A stretch of DNA of 64,000 nt from the NCBI RefSeq assembly GCF_900963305.1, contig NC_042518.1, positions 12,042,486-12,106,485 of the forward strand. The letters run 5' to 3'. Position numbers and translations under genes: made by a program. Below, piece by piece: positions 1 through 12,300 of this stretch (the stretch's first letter is position 1; each line of letters begins with the position of its first letter). The notes under the pieces are model-generated. The model saw only the letters and a program-made list of their open reading frames with translations. It had not been told where the DNA came from and searched no databases. The stretch comes from Echeneis naucrates. Lineage: Eukaryota; Chordata; Actinopteri; Carangiformes; Echeneidae.

Positions 1-903
1 CACAGGCTTGCCTGATTGTATCTGCCAGTTTATCAGCCTATTTTTGTCAAATTTATATTCCACAGGTAAGCAACAAAAAATAATTTCCAAATAAGGTATT
101 GATAATATGAGACAGGCACATGTTTTAATATTTACCAGCCACAGCATGGTATTGTTTTCACCTTGTAAGTCTGTAAACCATCTTCATATGTTCTTATCAT
201 GCCTTTTCAGCATGTCTTTCCACAAACTAACAGTTTAAATGAGTATGAGGGAGATGGAATGCTTCAGACGCCCAGTGGAAGTAGGTAATCTTATCCAAAA
301 TAAAATAAAATAAAAGTAATCCCAAACCCTCATACTTTCAGGGGCAAGTGTGAACAGAAATTCACACGGAAACAGAAACGCAGAGCAAGAAAACTTTTCA
401 AACATCCTTGTGAACTGTTTGGATTTTAAAGAAAGCGGCGCAGAGAAATGTTTTCATGGAAAATAAGCGAGTTGCTCTTTAGAGTAAAGCAGATACAAGA
501 ATCAAACTACTTCTATCCAAGTTACTGGGAAACATTTTCAAATCTATGCCCCTTAAAGACAAAATAACATGTTCAGTCAGAATTGACCTTAAGGTTGAGA
601 GGTCATCATATTTAGAAATCCCATTAGTCGAAAGACTGCCGAACACATTCTGTGTGTGTGAAAATGTAATAAGTTATGTTCTTTTCCTTTTACTGGCAAG
701 CGTCAGCGATCAGTCATTCCAGGACATGTCCACTCACGTTCTGAGTAAAAAAACTCCCGATTCCTGCTCACAATAAACTCGCTATGACTCACTGAATGCT
801 CTTTCATTCAACACATCCACTGGAGCTCAAGCACGTTAAACAAAGTGGATTTTATCTCAAAGAAATTCTAGAAAAGAAGAAGAAGTGTGTTAAGGAGGAG
901 ACC
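1..903. other. Upstream non-coding DNA, no gene seen
   Basis: AT-rich sequence with only short ORFs lacking family resemblance. It presumably holds the promoter and 5' UTR of the immunoglobulin-type gene that starts at 904; I cannot place a TATA box or start site with confidence. Confidence 0.4.
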
Positions 904-3861
904 ATGGTGGGTAGAGTCCATTTATTTCTGAGTCTGTACATCTGTATTTATCTGGCTCATGTAATGTATATTGTATATTGTATTGTATAATGTATAATAC
1001 TGATTTAAATACAGGTCGTCTGTCAGCCCTTCGGTGAGGGGACACAGCATGCTTTCAGCTGGGTTTCTGTCATATGGTTTACTTCAGCACTCTGCATTGC
1101 AGGTGAGGCATTGTTTCATGCATGAGAAGAGATTAAATGGCAAAATGATTTAAATTCATTTTTCAGTTACCGATTTAAAGAGAAAAATATGAATCCTTTT
1201 CTTAGAACCAGTACTTTCACAGTCTTTAATGAGGGTTAGATGCAAAGACTAATAACCCTTTCATACCTGTATGGCAATAGTACAAAATGAGCAGTTGATT
1301 ATTTTGGATTGCAAGGTGAGTGGAACAGTGGAAAACACAGATAACATACTGAAGAGCAAATGATTCCAAAAGTCTGAAGAAACAGAATTATTTATTTATT
1401 TGTTTTCTAAGTTGCAGCTCCTGATAGTTGTTTTATGTGAACACATTCATTGGCATAGGCATGTTTCTGCAGCTCTCAGGGGAAGTTAAGCCTGAGAGAT
1501 TTGTCAGTCTGGTTCACTTTATTGTACATTATTGGAAGACAAGGGGGCGTGGCACATTTTACAAAGAGCACCTGGCAGCAGCACTCTTTCCATTTTACAG
1601 CTAAAACAACCAAGATATTAAATATTAGAGAGATTTTAACATTCAGGTTGACAGATTTTTCCAGTTTTAGATGGAGACGTGCAGTCTCCATTTGTTTCCA
1701 CTCTGCATTGATCTGCATTGATCTCATCAAACAAGCAAATAAACATATTTTCCAAAATGTCAAAATAACTCTTTTAAAATAATCCAAAATCTACAATGAG
1801 CAAAAATATCGACACGTTTTTTTGCCTCTGCTGCCATATTTATGTTGAAATGAAAGACCAAGTAGTTTTTGCTTTGACGTGAAAGCCAGTTTTCTCTTCC
1901 TGTTTGTTCGCACACATTCAAATACATTTGTGCGTTTTTCACAAGTCATAAAAGATCTTTCAACACTGAATGTGTATAAACATCAGGTAACAGCCAAACC
2001 GTGACGTCACCCGTTCGTTTGTGAACTGCTGTATTAAAGCCTGGAGGAATGGATCCAACCTGGTCTGTCATTCACCTAACCCTGCATTATCATCTATGTT
2101 CCTCTAAATCAGGGGTTCTTAACCTTTTTGACCTCTGGGCCCAATTTTGCCCGTACAATCGAACATTTTAATTGATCCGAGCCTTGTTTTGATTTGTATT
2201 CAATAACTAAATGCAGTTTAACAGGCTAAAACCATGTGACCCCATGTTCCTGCCAGCTTCATGCAGTATCATGTTCCTGCCTGCACCTGTGCTGAATATC
2301 CCCTCCTCCTGCTCTCATTCTCTCCCTACTCTACCCAACTTTGCTCCCCTCGTCTCTCTCTCTCTTCCCCCTCAACCAGTTGAGGCAGATGGCCACCCCC
2401 ACTGAGCCTGGTTCTGCCCGAGGGTTCTGCCTCTTAAAGAAAGTTTTTCTTTGCCACTGTCGCCAAGTGCTTGCTCATTGGGGGATCTGTTGGGTCTCTT
2501 TAAATAATTTTATAAAGAGTTTGGTCTATATTTAAAGCGCCTTGACGTATCTTTGTTAGGATTTGGCGCTATATAAATAAGTCTGACCTGATTGGATTTG
2601 AAATAAATGATATATGATCCACTGTGACAATCTTAAAGACATTTATTTATATCGTGTATGTAAACTCGCACATACAACAACACTGAAGAGGCTAGCAGTT
2701 ATAACAAATCAAGTTGCTACAAGAAAAGTCCACCTGCTTTCCAACTAGCTTTGGATGTTTGGTTTCTAGATGCCACCTTAGTTTTGAAGGCTTCAGTGCT
2801 TCGTTGGATATTCAACACACTGCCTCGCTACCTCTGTTCACAAAATAAAAAAATAAAAAAAAACTTCATAAAGTCAGCATTGTACTTGCGCACAAATGTA
2901 GCCTTTGAGCTGTATATTTTGTTTCCTTTAACTCCCAGTCTTTTTGGACTAAAATAAATATTATCATTGGATTACTCATCTTAAATAAAAGCATAGATTA
3001 ATACTATTGTTCTCACAAAATAAATCATTCATGTGAATTATTCATCAATCAGCAATGTGCCCTTTGACCTGTTCTCTCCCCCGCTTTCGCTATCTGATCA
3101 GGTAGTCAAGTTGTACAGCTGCAGCTCTCACCCACAGTGGTGACACAGTGTGGAAGAAATGTGACGCTGACATGTAACAGCAGCTCATCGCAACAAATGG
3201 AGATTCTGTCCTTTTCCTGGGAGCATGGCAATAAAACATTGTGTCCATATGAGAAAGCGCAGACAGATCAGGACGTTCGCTGTGAACACAAAAATGATCA
3301 TCTCCACCACAGACTCACTCTGGTCCTCACCAATGTGATGCCGGTCGACAGTGGAAAATATATCTGCAAACTGCGCTCCAACCAGGGAGCAAAGAGCGCC
3401 GTCACCTCAGTAACAGTACAAGGTGGGCTAAAAGTTATATAATGCACAGTAATATATATATATATATTTCTGTAATATTTCACATTTGTCTAACTTATTT
3501 CTTTACAGATTGCCTTGAAAGCTATGTTTCCGAAACCAATAAGTCTCATGCTATGTGTTCATTCACTGGAGTTTATCCCAGAGGCACCATTCACTGGTTC
3601 AAGGAAAACTTAGCAGATTTCAACTTATCAGACTCTGCCAGCACATGGGAAGAGAAAGACCAACATGGCCGATACAAACTCTCCAGTGAACTGCAGATGG
3701 AGGAAGCAATGCCAAGCAGCTCTTACAGCTGCTCATTGTGGATACCTTCTGCTAGGAAGTATCTCTTCAGTCACCTGAAGATACCATCCTCAGGAAGCAT
3801 GGTCAAACTGCAGTGGATCTGTGTTATGGTGGGATTAATAATGGTGATATTTATGAAATAG
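904..3861 (+). CDS. B7-like immunoglobulin-superfamily membrane protein, four coding exons
   Basis: Proposed coding exons are 904-906 (ATG only), 1015-1102, 3102-3422 and 3509-3861; phases join cleanly to 254 codons. Exon 2 supplies a hydrophobic signal peptide (core FSWVSVIWFTSALCIAG). Exon 3 is a V-set Ig domain: first Cys in VTLTC, Trp in FSWEHG, then DSGKYICKL with the second Cys. Two extra cysteines (TLCPY, VRCEH) could form a second disulfide. Exon 4 is a second Ig domain (AMCSFTGVYPRG, IHWFKE, SYSCSLW), followed by a C-terminal hydrophobic segment (ICVMVGLIMVIF) and almost no cytoplasmic tail. V plus C-like domains, one per exon, fit B7/butyrophilin-like cell-surface ligands or receptors. 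The exact fish family is not recognised. AATAAA lies at 3896-3901. The one-codon first exon is inferred from phase and splice sites; exons 3 and 4 are the most secure. Confidence 0.65.
2109..2170 (+). mobile_element. Possible end of a hAT-like DNA transposon
   Basis: The segment starts CAGGGGTTCTTAACC, which resembles the terminal repeat of Charlie-type hAT elements. No matching opposite end was found in the intron, so this would be a fragment. It runs into the interspersed-repeat tail that follows. Confidence 0.3.
2200..2585 (+). repeat. Teleost interspersed repeat with GGCGCTATATAAATAA tail
   Basis: The segment ends in TTTGGCGCTATATAAATAA. Before that it carries GCCACTGTCGCCAAGTGC and a pyrimidine-rich stretch, features of a very common teleost repeat tail. 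It sits in the intron before the V-set exon. I recognise the repeat by its sequence but cannot assign its class from here. Confidence 0.6.
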
Positions 3862-5683
3862 AGAGTGAAACAATGAAATGAAAACTTCAGAATGAAATAA
3901 AGTCAGATGCATTTCTCAAATCTATTGCACGGGCTACTCTCTTCTCGAACGAAACAAACCTGAGCAGATCTTCATGCTTTCTAAAAGTCACAGATGAGCA
4001 CGTATCTAACCAATGGAGGGGGAAGCACTGTGAATCACAACACAGACTTTTCAAACAAGCTCCTCCACTTGATGGCAGCAATGCATTTACTGTGTCTTGG
4101 AATTGGTCTTGGCAGTGTTTTAAGAGGAGGAACGCCTAATTATTGCTTTTCTACAGAAATAGAATGTTTCGCTGGCTTGACTGGGAATGTTGGAAGACAC
4201 TGTTGACTTAAGGCTCAGAAAACACATTAGCAAGTCTTAAAAAGGAATTTTCTTGTTTTGGTCAATTTCGTTCTCACTGTGGGCCATGCAAGAATAATTA
4301 TCTGTTTATATATTCTGTATACTCTGTATATTGTTAGAAAACACATTTTAGTGCATTGAACACTAAAATTTGCACAGTTATACTTCAAATCCTTAATGCA
4401 GACATAACTCATTTAAATGAACAGCAGGTAAGGATAACAATTAATACAAAGGAGATACATATGTAGACAAGATTATTTACTCAAGTTCTGACATTTTAAT
4501 TTTAGAGGTACTTGTACTATTTTATTCACATTGTTATGTTTGTTTGTTTTTTTTTTTGTATAGCAATGATGGCTTCACATCATCTGTACTATCTGATTCA
4601 CTTGTCTGTGTTAAATTAGCCAATGGTTTACAAATTGTCCAAAAATTACTACATATATAATCTAATGAATTAAAAAAAAAAGTGAAAGGAATGTTCTTGC
4701 ATAACATATATAATTTTAACTGAAAAAGTCTATAACTATAATTTTATCACAACTGTTTCCTTTGTTTTTATCTGCCTATGAAAAAAAAATATTGATGTGA
4801 TTTTATCAGATTTTCTAAAATATAAATGTATTTTCCATTCACATTCCATTTATGTGTGAAAAAGACACTCTAGGCTACCGACGATGCAAAACTTCTACAG
4901 ACAAACTGCGAAGGATACAATGTTTTCAATTAAGGTGCCTCCATCTGTAAAGATGTGCAGATATATCCATTCTTCTATGTTGTGACAACGGAACTGTTGT
5001 TTGGTCTGGCAAGTTTTCAAATCTCTCTCAAAACTCTCCTCATCTCCCTTCACTGGAAATGTTTTTGGTGAGGTATGCAGCCTTTGTGTTGTGTTTGTAA
5101 AGTCCATGGTGTGGAATCGGATGGGAAACAGGTTTTCTGTTTCCTAGTTACAGCCTCAGTGTTAACAGAGAAATTCTCTTGTCTGGTGGTGGTGGTTTGT
5201 AATTACACTCAGATATTGCTCAGAGGGATTGTAATAAATTTTCACAAATGGCCCGTTGTGCTTTTTGTGTATTTCAAGTTCATTGTTATGCTGTCGTGTT
5301 ATGGAACTTGCAATATGATTTCTCTGCACCAGTCCAGTGGTTAACATTTAATTGGAAAGATTAAATGAGCCCCTGTTGTCACTACTATTAGCTGATGAGT
5401 AAGAACAACTGCTGCAATATATTGACTGTGAGGCAACAGACCATGCAAACATGGACTTGTTAGGTGTTAGATAATTATGTCCACTTGCTGTTTTCATAAG
5501 CGGCTACACAAACAGGAGCAAAGCTATCAAGATAAACCAAACATGAAGATGACTCCACCTAAAGAAAACCATTGAGAGCAATCGACTGCAACTCTTCCCA
5601 CGCATTTCATTTGTGTGTTGGAGGTTAAGGTAAAATAAAAAAAAAAAAAAAAGCTGCACATGGTGACCAGTATCACAGTATAA
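3862..5683. other. Gene-free interval after the Ig-type gene
   Basis: AT-rich DNA with several poly(A)/poly(T) runs and only short ORFs without splice-supported continuation or family motifs. No RNA gene or repeat family was recognised, apart from the A-run at 5635-5652. Confidence 0.4.
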
Positions 5684-5725
5684 AGTGTGCTCTTCTAGCC
5701 TGCTGATAGGCTAGAAGAGCACACT
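5684..5725. repeat. Perfect 17-bp inverted repeat (hairpin)
   Basis: AGTGTGCTCTTCTAGCC at 5684-5700 is followed by the 8-base loop TGCTGATA and the exact reverse complement GGCTAGAAGAGCACACT at 5709-5725. It lies about 130 bases upstream of the LINE fragment. No transcript unit around it was recognised. Confidence 0.9.
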
Positions 5726-5849
5726 GTTAAAATCAGCACAACATGACCTGAGGAAAGTTTACAGAGAGCAGATGCACTCTGCAGATGAGTTCCCAATAAC
5801 AAGACGGAGAAGAAATTGAACTTTTTTGCTGCCAGACGTGTGAGAGCAA

Positions 5850-6345
5850 AATTAGACTGATTGGAAATCAATGGGACAAGCAGACAGAGGTTGGTACTTC
5901 AACCACTGCCCACGGTGAGAGAAGAAAACCGATCATCAATGGAAAACTCATATCCTACACTGAGCCAACATCTCCCAGAGATAAGCTCCATCTACACCAC
6001 TCGCTGTCTAAGGAGAGTGAGGAACATCCTGCGTGACCGCCACCACCCTGCTCATTGTTTGTTCCATCTGCTGACCTCAGGTAGAAGGTCCATACTGTCC
6101 AATAGCCTGTATCCTCAGGCTGTAAGACCACTGGACACCGCCCCCCTCCCACGGACAATAACCACATCCCCTAACAATAGCATGAACTGGACTTTGCATT
6201 GTTGCGCTATGTCCCTATCTCCATGTATCTGCTGTGATGTTGCACGGATGCCATACTCGGCTCAAACTTGGCAGTGCTGATGCTCTAAACTTAATTTCAC
6301 TGTACTCAGACAATGACAACCAATTCTTGAGTCTTGAATCATGTG
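5850..6345 (+). mobile_element. LINE 3' end, reverse-transcriptase C-terminal remnant
   Basis: An ORF at 5861-6280 reads ...IYTTRCLRRVRNILRDRHHP, HCLFHLLTSGRRS, SLYPQAVRPLD. This is the typical C-terminal tail of teleost L2/CR1-like non-LTR retrotransposon ORF2 proteins. It is followed by a short 3' UTR ending in ACAATGACAACCAATTCTTG, like the tails of those elements. Only the 3' end is present, the usual result of 5' truncation. The exact clade (L2, Rex or CR1) is not certain. It is not a host gene. Confidence 0.7.
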
Positions 6346-9300
6346 GATATCCAAACAGATTGCTGAATGACTATAGCAGCATCCCCTAACTTCAATTGCT
6401 GCTGCAACTGTTGGACATTTTAAGAAATATGCTAATTTTTTCCCTGATGGATACGTTGAAAATGAATGAATGAATACTCATTTGCTTCCCTATGAATACC
6501 AATATCACCTCAATCCAACAGTAAAAACGAATGCACCATCAGCTGTCTCTTCACTCAGTTTACTATAAATACTGTTGTGTTTACACTTGGAAACATCCAG
6601 GAGAGGCACTCAGTGAGCTTCATGGATCCTGCTGGGCAGTTGTTGCTGCCTATGAACGGGACTTAGCTACTTCCCGGTCTACAGTGCTAAGCTAACAGAC
6701 TTACCATACAGGTATGAGTGTGCCATTTAACTCTTGGTAAGAAAACAAACCATACTATAGCTTGAACATGAATACTTTTGTTCGGTTTCCCTTTGCCATA
6801 AAGGAAAGAGTTAATGTTCATCTGGTATGTGTGTAACGTATAAATTAATGTCATTGAACCTACCCATTCTTTCAGTCGTGGTCATGTGTCATTTTGTCCA
6901 ACTGAGCCAGACTATACAGCACATCCAACACATTTCCAGGCTTTGCAGAGGTGCGAGCCTTAGAGCTGCAGAAACAAGATGAGTGAGTCCTGAATCTAGA
7001 TCAACCACCGTTGCTATGGTGAACCGAAGCCACAGAAGCCCAGACAGCAATAAATAATGACTTTGCTCGCTCTTTCGCTGTTCATGATTGATTCAGTCCA
7101 TCCGAAAAGTCCAGCTCTGTTCTGAAAGGCACTCTGATTCAGGTAGTGACCCAATTTCTCTTCAGCATGGAGAGGCTCAACTCAAAACAGGTGGGAATTA
7201 TTTATCTGAGGATCAGTTGCATTTGCCTTTATTTGCAGCTGTTGGTAATGATGTTCTCTGCTCAGGATAGCTTAAATTCCTGGAAAAATAAAGGGCTTTT
7301 GGTTTAATACATACAGTCAGCAAAGAAGAGAAGGAAAGGCCATTTGATGACTTGACACTTGCCCAAACAGGTTGATTCTTATTTCTTATTTCTTATTTCT
7401 TATTATTATTGGAGTCACTGTCAAGCCAAAGTATAAGAAAACACCTGCACCCACAATCCTGTTTAAATAAAGGAAGAGCTGTACTTTGTCTCTGTGTGTG
7501 ACTGACAGTTCAGCCTATTAGCACAATCCACATTAATCCTCTCTGCCATAATGACGCAAATCACGGATACTGTATTTAAACAAAGGTGAAGGAATCCAGA
7601 TGCTCTTTGCTACAAATGACTCACAATCAGCTTCTATGTTAAGGAGGCGTTCTTTTTCGATTTATATGTAAAATGCACTCATTGTCGCACAGGACCGGCT
7701 GAACCCAGACCTGAGTTCAACGGTCCTTGTTAACCTTTTTCTCACGTGAGCACTAAATGGATTCCTGGAATAAATGCCTTCTTGGTTTTCTTCAGATGAC
7801 AGGTTACCTACGAGGCAGCACAAAGAAAGGAGAACTAGACAGACACCTCAGGCGGAGGCATGTGACCAAGATTAACAGATGCAGTTACTGTGTCACTAGC
7901 AGCATTTCATTTATCTTTTAGGTGTGTATATTGAAGTTGTTGTCACCGCCTGAATTTATAAACTCCTAAAATAATTTATATGGGATATAGTAAGAACACA
8001 GTGTACAATCGTTGCAAACATTAATATTATAACGAACAGCTCCAACTGTCTTAGCACTTGACACATAAAGATGGCTACAGATGTGGCCGCAGTGTGAAAG
8101 TCTGTCCCCTACAAAGTCATTCAACTGATGATTTGCTGTTGGAATATACGCAAACATTTAATTCAGATTGAACCGTTTTTCAGCTCTAGTAGTTCAGGCC
8201 AATTTACGCCGGCTGGATAAATTTGTGTATTTCTATGTAATCATGTCAGTGACATACTGTATATGCTATTCAGTGTGGAAAGAGGTCTCTCTGCAAGCAG
8301 GAGAAAACAGTGTTTGGGAGATTTTAATGAGTGATTTCAGCTTTGCTTACTGCTTTGTTTTCAGGGCTCCGACTTTCTGTCGCACTGATGATTTACTGAG
8401 ACAAAGAGAACAGAGCTATTCCGTATATAATTAACAGTACATGCTCCTTCTTTCTTTTTTTTTTTTTACCTTTTTGCTGTGATAAGTCAAAATCACTGCT
8501 AGAAAATGGCCTGTCTTTCCTTAATGCAAATGTTTGATATGGCCAAATTATTTTTAAACCCTTTTTGTATTTCTTACAAAAGAGCCTTTTCCATTATTGA
8601 ATGCCCATTCAACTAAAAACTTTGTGGCTACATTTCAGGTACTGTCTGTACTGACTGGCATAATAGTGGGAAAAATAGGAACAATATACATATATATATA
8701 AAAAAAAATCTAATGACAAACAACGGTTATATAAGCTTCCAATTATTTTATGTAACCATTTTCCTTGCTCCTCCTCTATCATGTTATTTGGCTTTCTGGG
8801 TCATTACTGCAGGTCCAACTGTGGAAGGTGTGTATGGAAAGATTTAGCCAAGATATCTGTCAATGTCTAGTGTTTACAAAAATAAAGACAGTTTAGAGAC
8901 AATTTAGGAAAAAAAAATACACATGTAAGGATATCTTGCAGATAATTTTAAAATGTGTATAGCTCATCCAATAACTGTGATTCTGATCATTTTGTATGAT
9001 TAGGATGGTTTTCTTTAACTTCCCTTGCTGTGTGGCTGTTCAAACAAACTGGCATGATTGCTTTGTTTCACATTAGGCGTAATGGTGCTAAAGTGATTGT
9101 CTTTATGTATGCAGCGTCAGCACAACCGTATGTTGAATGTAAATGTATATTTTCCATATGGACTCAAGGAAGAACAAGCGTTGCCATGGTAACGACTGGT
9201 CCACATCCAAATGGCCGATGAAAACTGTCAATGAAGATATGTTCATGTACTTCACTCCAGGGTCCATGGTGGTGGAAATCTTTCTACTGAGGAATGTGAG

Positions 9301-12300
9301 AAATACGACTAAAGTGTTTCAAAGATATTACTGTGAGGCAAATCAAGCTGTACACGTCTGTCGCTGTTTGTGTTCCAACAACACGTTGTTTTCTGGCCAT
9401 AGTCACAGCTAAAGGAGAGTGTAAACGCCACAGTTTGGTCATTTCCATCACAGCAAAGCATCATCATCTGCTGAACAAACTATTTAAACACAGAGCTGCA
9501 TTCAACAGCAAAGCGGTGGGAATGAGAGGAATATCCAGACTGAAGTCATGACAAAGTGACATCCAGGGCCTTTTTTTTTAATTAGAGTAGCCTCAAAAGA
9601 ATGAATAAAATCCAACCTGGATTTGTGTTTTATTTCAAACATGTCTATAAATAAAGACACAAGTGCTTCTTCTTCACCCTAAGTGACACTTTCAGATAAA
9701 AACCAGATGTGCTTGGTCCACTGGTGTCTACAGTTGTCTTATTGGCAGTCATCGGCTGGTCACATTACTATCCATTATCTCGCTGCATTACACAGTCAAA
9801 CAAAGCCTCAGGTCATGTGCCTTGGAACCCAAACACAGAAACCAATCACTTTGCCTTCATGATACCGGAGAGTTTTCACACTTCCACTTTGGAGACAGTG
9901 GGCAATGCGTGTTCGCGCATGTGTGTGTTGTAGAGTTAGAGATGGATCGTGTGTGCTTTTGTGTGTATTTGCAATCTACATCTGGCAGCCCACTAAAGGT
10001 TGGACCCGCACGGGAAAATCAGGTGAGAGTTCAGCACAGCTGAACTCAGTGATTATTAAGGAGGAGGGTTTCGTGCTGAAACCTGAAAAACTACAGTAAA
10101 AAAAAATAAAAAAACAAAGACGTAGTTATCACCTGAAAGAAATGATTCTGGGCATATATTGGGTAAATAAATGAATGCTGTGCTGCTGTTTATTATTCTT
10201 TGTTTCTTTTAGATTTTTTAATGATCAGATATTTCAAAACAAGCCTTCCCTGGTTTTATTTAATAGCGGTGTCGTTCCCAATGACATTATTATTTTGCTG
10301 ATTGCTTTGAGACATATTTGTATCTCGATGAGTTTATATTTTTTTCATGAATTGAAAATGAATGCTGCTTCATGAAACCTGGACTGCAGCATGTGCTTAC
10401 GCTTAAATTCTGGCTTCTGAACATTTCCTGCTGCTGTATAAAGAAGTATAAAGAGAATGGGTGCACCCAAATCGTAAAGTATAAATAATTTATATTTTTC
10501 ACAATCACACACCCACGGAAAATGTTAATATGGGCAATGGCTTACCCCAGCTCAGTTACTCTGATATGATGCAAATTTTTACCAAGGTTTTTGATTGCCT
10601 GAAGTTATCTTCAGCACTTTAAGAATGCATTCACCTTGGAGAGGAGTCTTTAGAGGCACAATGCAAACCTGCGGCCTTCGACAGATGGGGGGATGTTTAT
10701 CTTCGCTGTGCAGAATACGCTTGGAGACGGAAAACAGGCTCTTAGAAAGTATATCTGGGTTGATCTCCCTGGGACTTACTACTCAACATACCCCCAAGGA
10801 AGCTTGTTGCATAAAATGTTCAAGGATGATCGGGTCAATGATCAGTGTATCGTAGAACACCAAGTAACTCAGACTTACAGGAAATCTAGGTCAGATGACA
10901 AAAGGCCTTTGTCTGCTGTTGATGAGACAGCCATAATGAGGAAAAAAGTCTTGTATTTCCCCCATTCTGTGTGAAGTGTACATTTCATTTACCTCTTTAA
11001 AACAGCAAGTTATCAGCATCACTCCTTCCACATGGCCACCATATATTTGCATGATAAAATGCTTGCGGTGATTGAGTGATCTGCAGCAGGATATACCAGG
11101 CAAGACAGGGAATCCACGCTCTGTCCTTCATCATTCAATTCTGCAGTTCTTCATTCTGTTTTAGTTTGAGTGCAAAAGAGAAAAATAAAGATGTAAAATA
11201 TGTTGGTATGCATTCAATGGGAATAATAAAAATATGAAAAAAGTGACAGAAATGGTGTGGATGGCATAGAGACAGCTGGCCTTGGTCTGGTAACCCAGTT
11301 CATCAGGGTGACTGGTTACACTATCACACTCTATAATAACACCAGTGAGGGAAAAAAAAAAAAAAAAAACTTCCCTCATTACCATTTTCCATACAGATCA
11401 AAAGGTCAAGTGGATCTTTTGTGAGGCTCCGTGATATATCTTAAGATCTTCCCACTTTCATATTGCTTATGGTTATGTATGACTGAGTCAATGAGATCTT
11501 TAATAACAATGCAGAGGTCATGTGGCATCACCGATTCACAGAGTTTGACTGAATGTGACTAGAGAAGTAATAATCCAGTCAAATATTCTTAGATTACAGT
11601 TCATAGATGACAGAACATAATTCCAATAATCCACAATAATTATGGAATATGAAATGACTCATAAACGTGTCTTTTAAAAGAAGTCTTTCAGTTTCCTATG
11701 TTTGTACCTTAGAGTCAATGTTAGCGCGTTACAATCCATGTCTTCAAGCTTCACTTAAAGGAAAGCTCTAATGTATCTTACTTGGTACATTTTCTGACAT
11801 GCAGATAAATTATTTCATTAGATTCCCAGTTTTCCTTCATTATATAATACACACTAGGTTGACATGTTGTTCGGCCTCGGCGGAGGCCCTCTTTCTAGTA
11901 TTCATTAAAAGATACATGATAATATCAAAATGTTAATTTGTTCAATTTAAGCCTGGTGCAGAGTGAAAAATCAAACGGTCGTATTAAACTATCATTTCAA
12001 TTAGAATTGACTGGAGTGTCTGACAATTAGTGGTAAACTAATTAAAAGAGGAAAGAAGTACTTCCTTTTCAAAGGTGGAGTTGGGTGGAAGTTGACATTA
12101 AAAACTGAATAAAGTTAAAGAAAAATAAGTGAACTGCAACAAGTAGGAGCAGTAACAACGCTGACTTCATGCTGTGAAGGATGGATTCAGAAGAGAAACA
12201 AAAAGTCCATGTAGTCTGGGGTCATGCAAACATGGTAAAACTACAATCCTGAGAAATCCAGTTATTTCTCACCCGCTGGGTCTCTCGTCTCTAAAATGTC

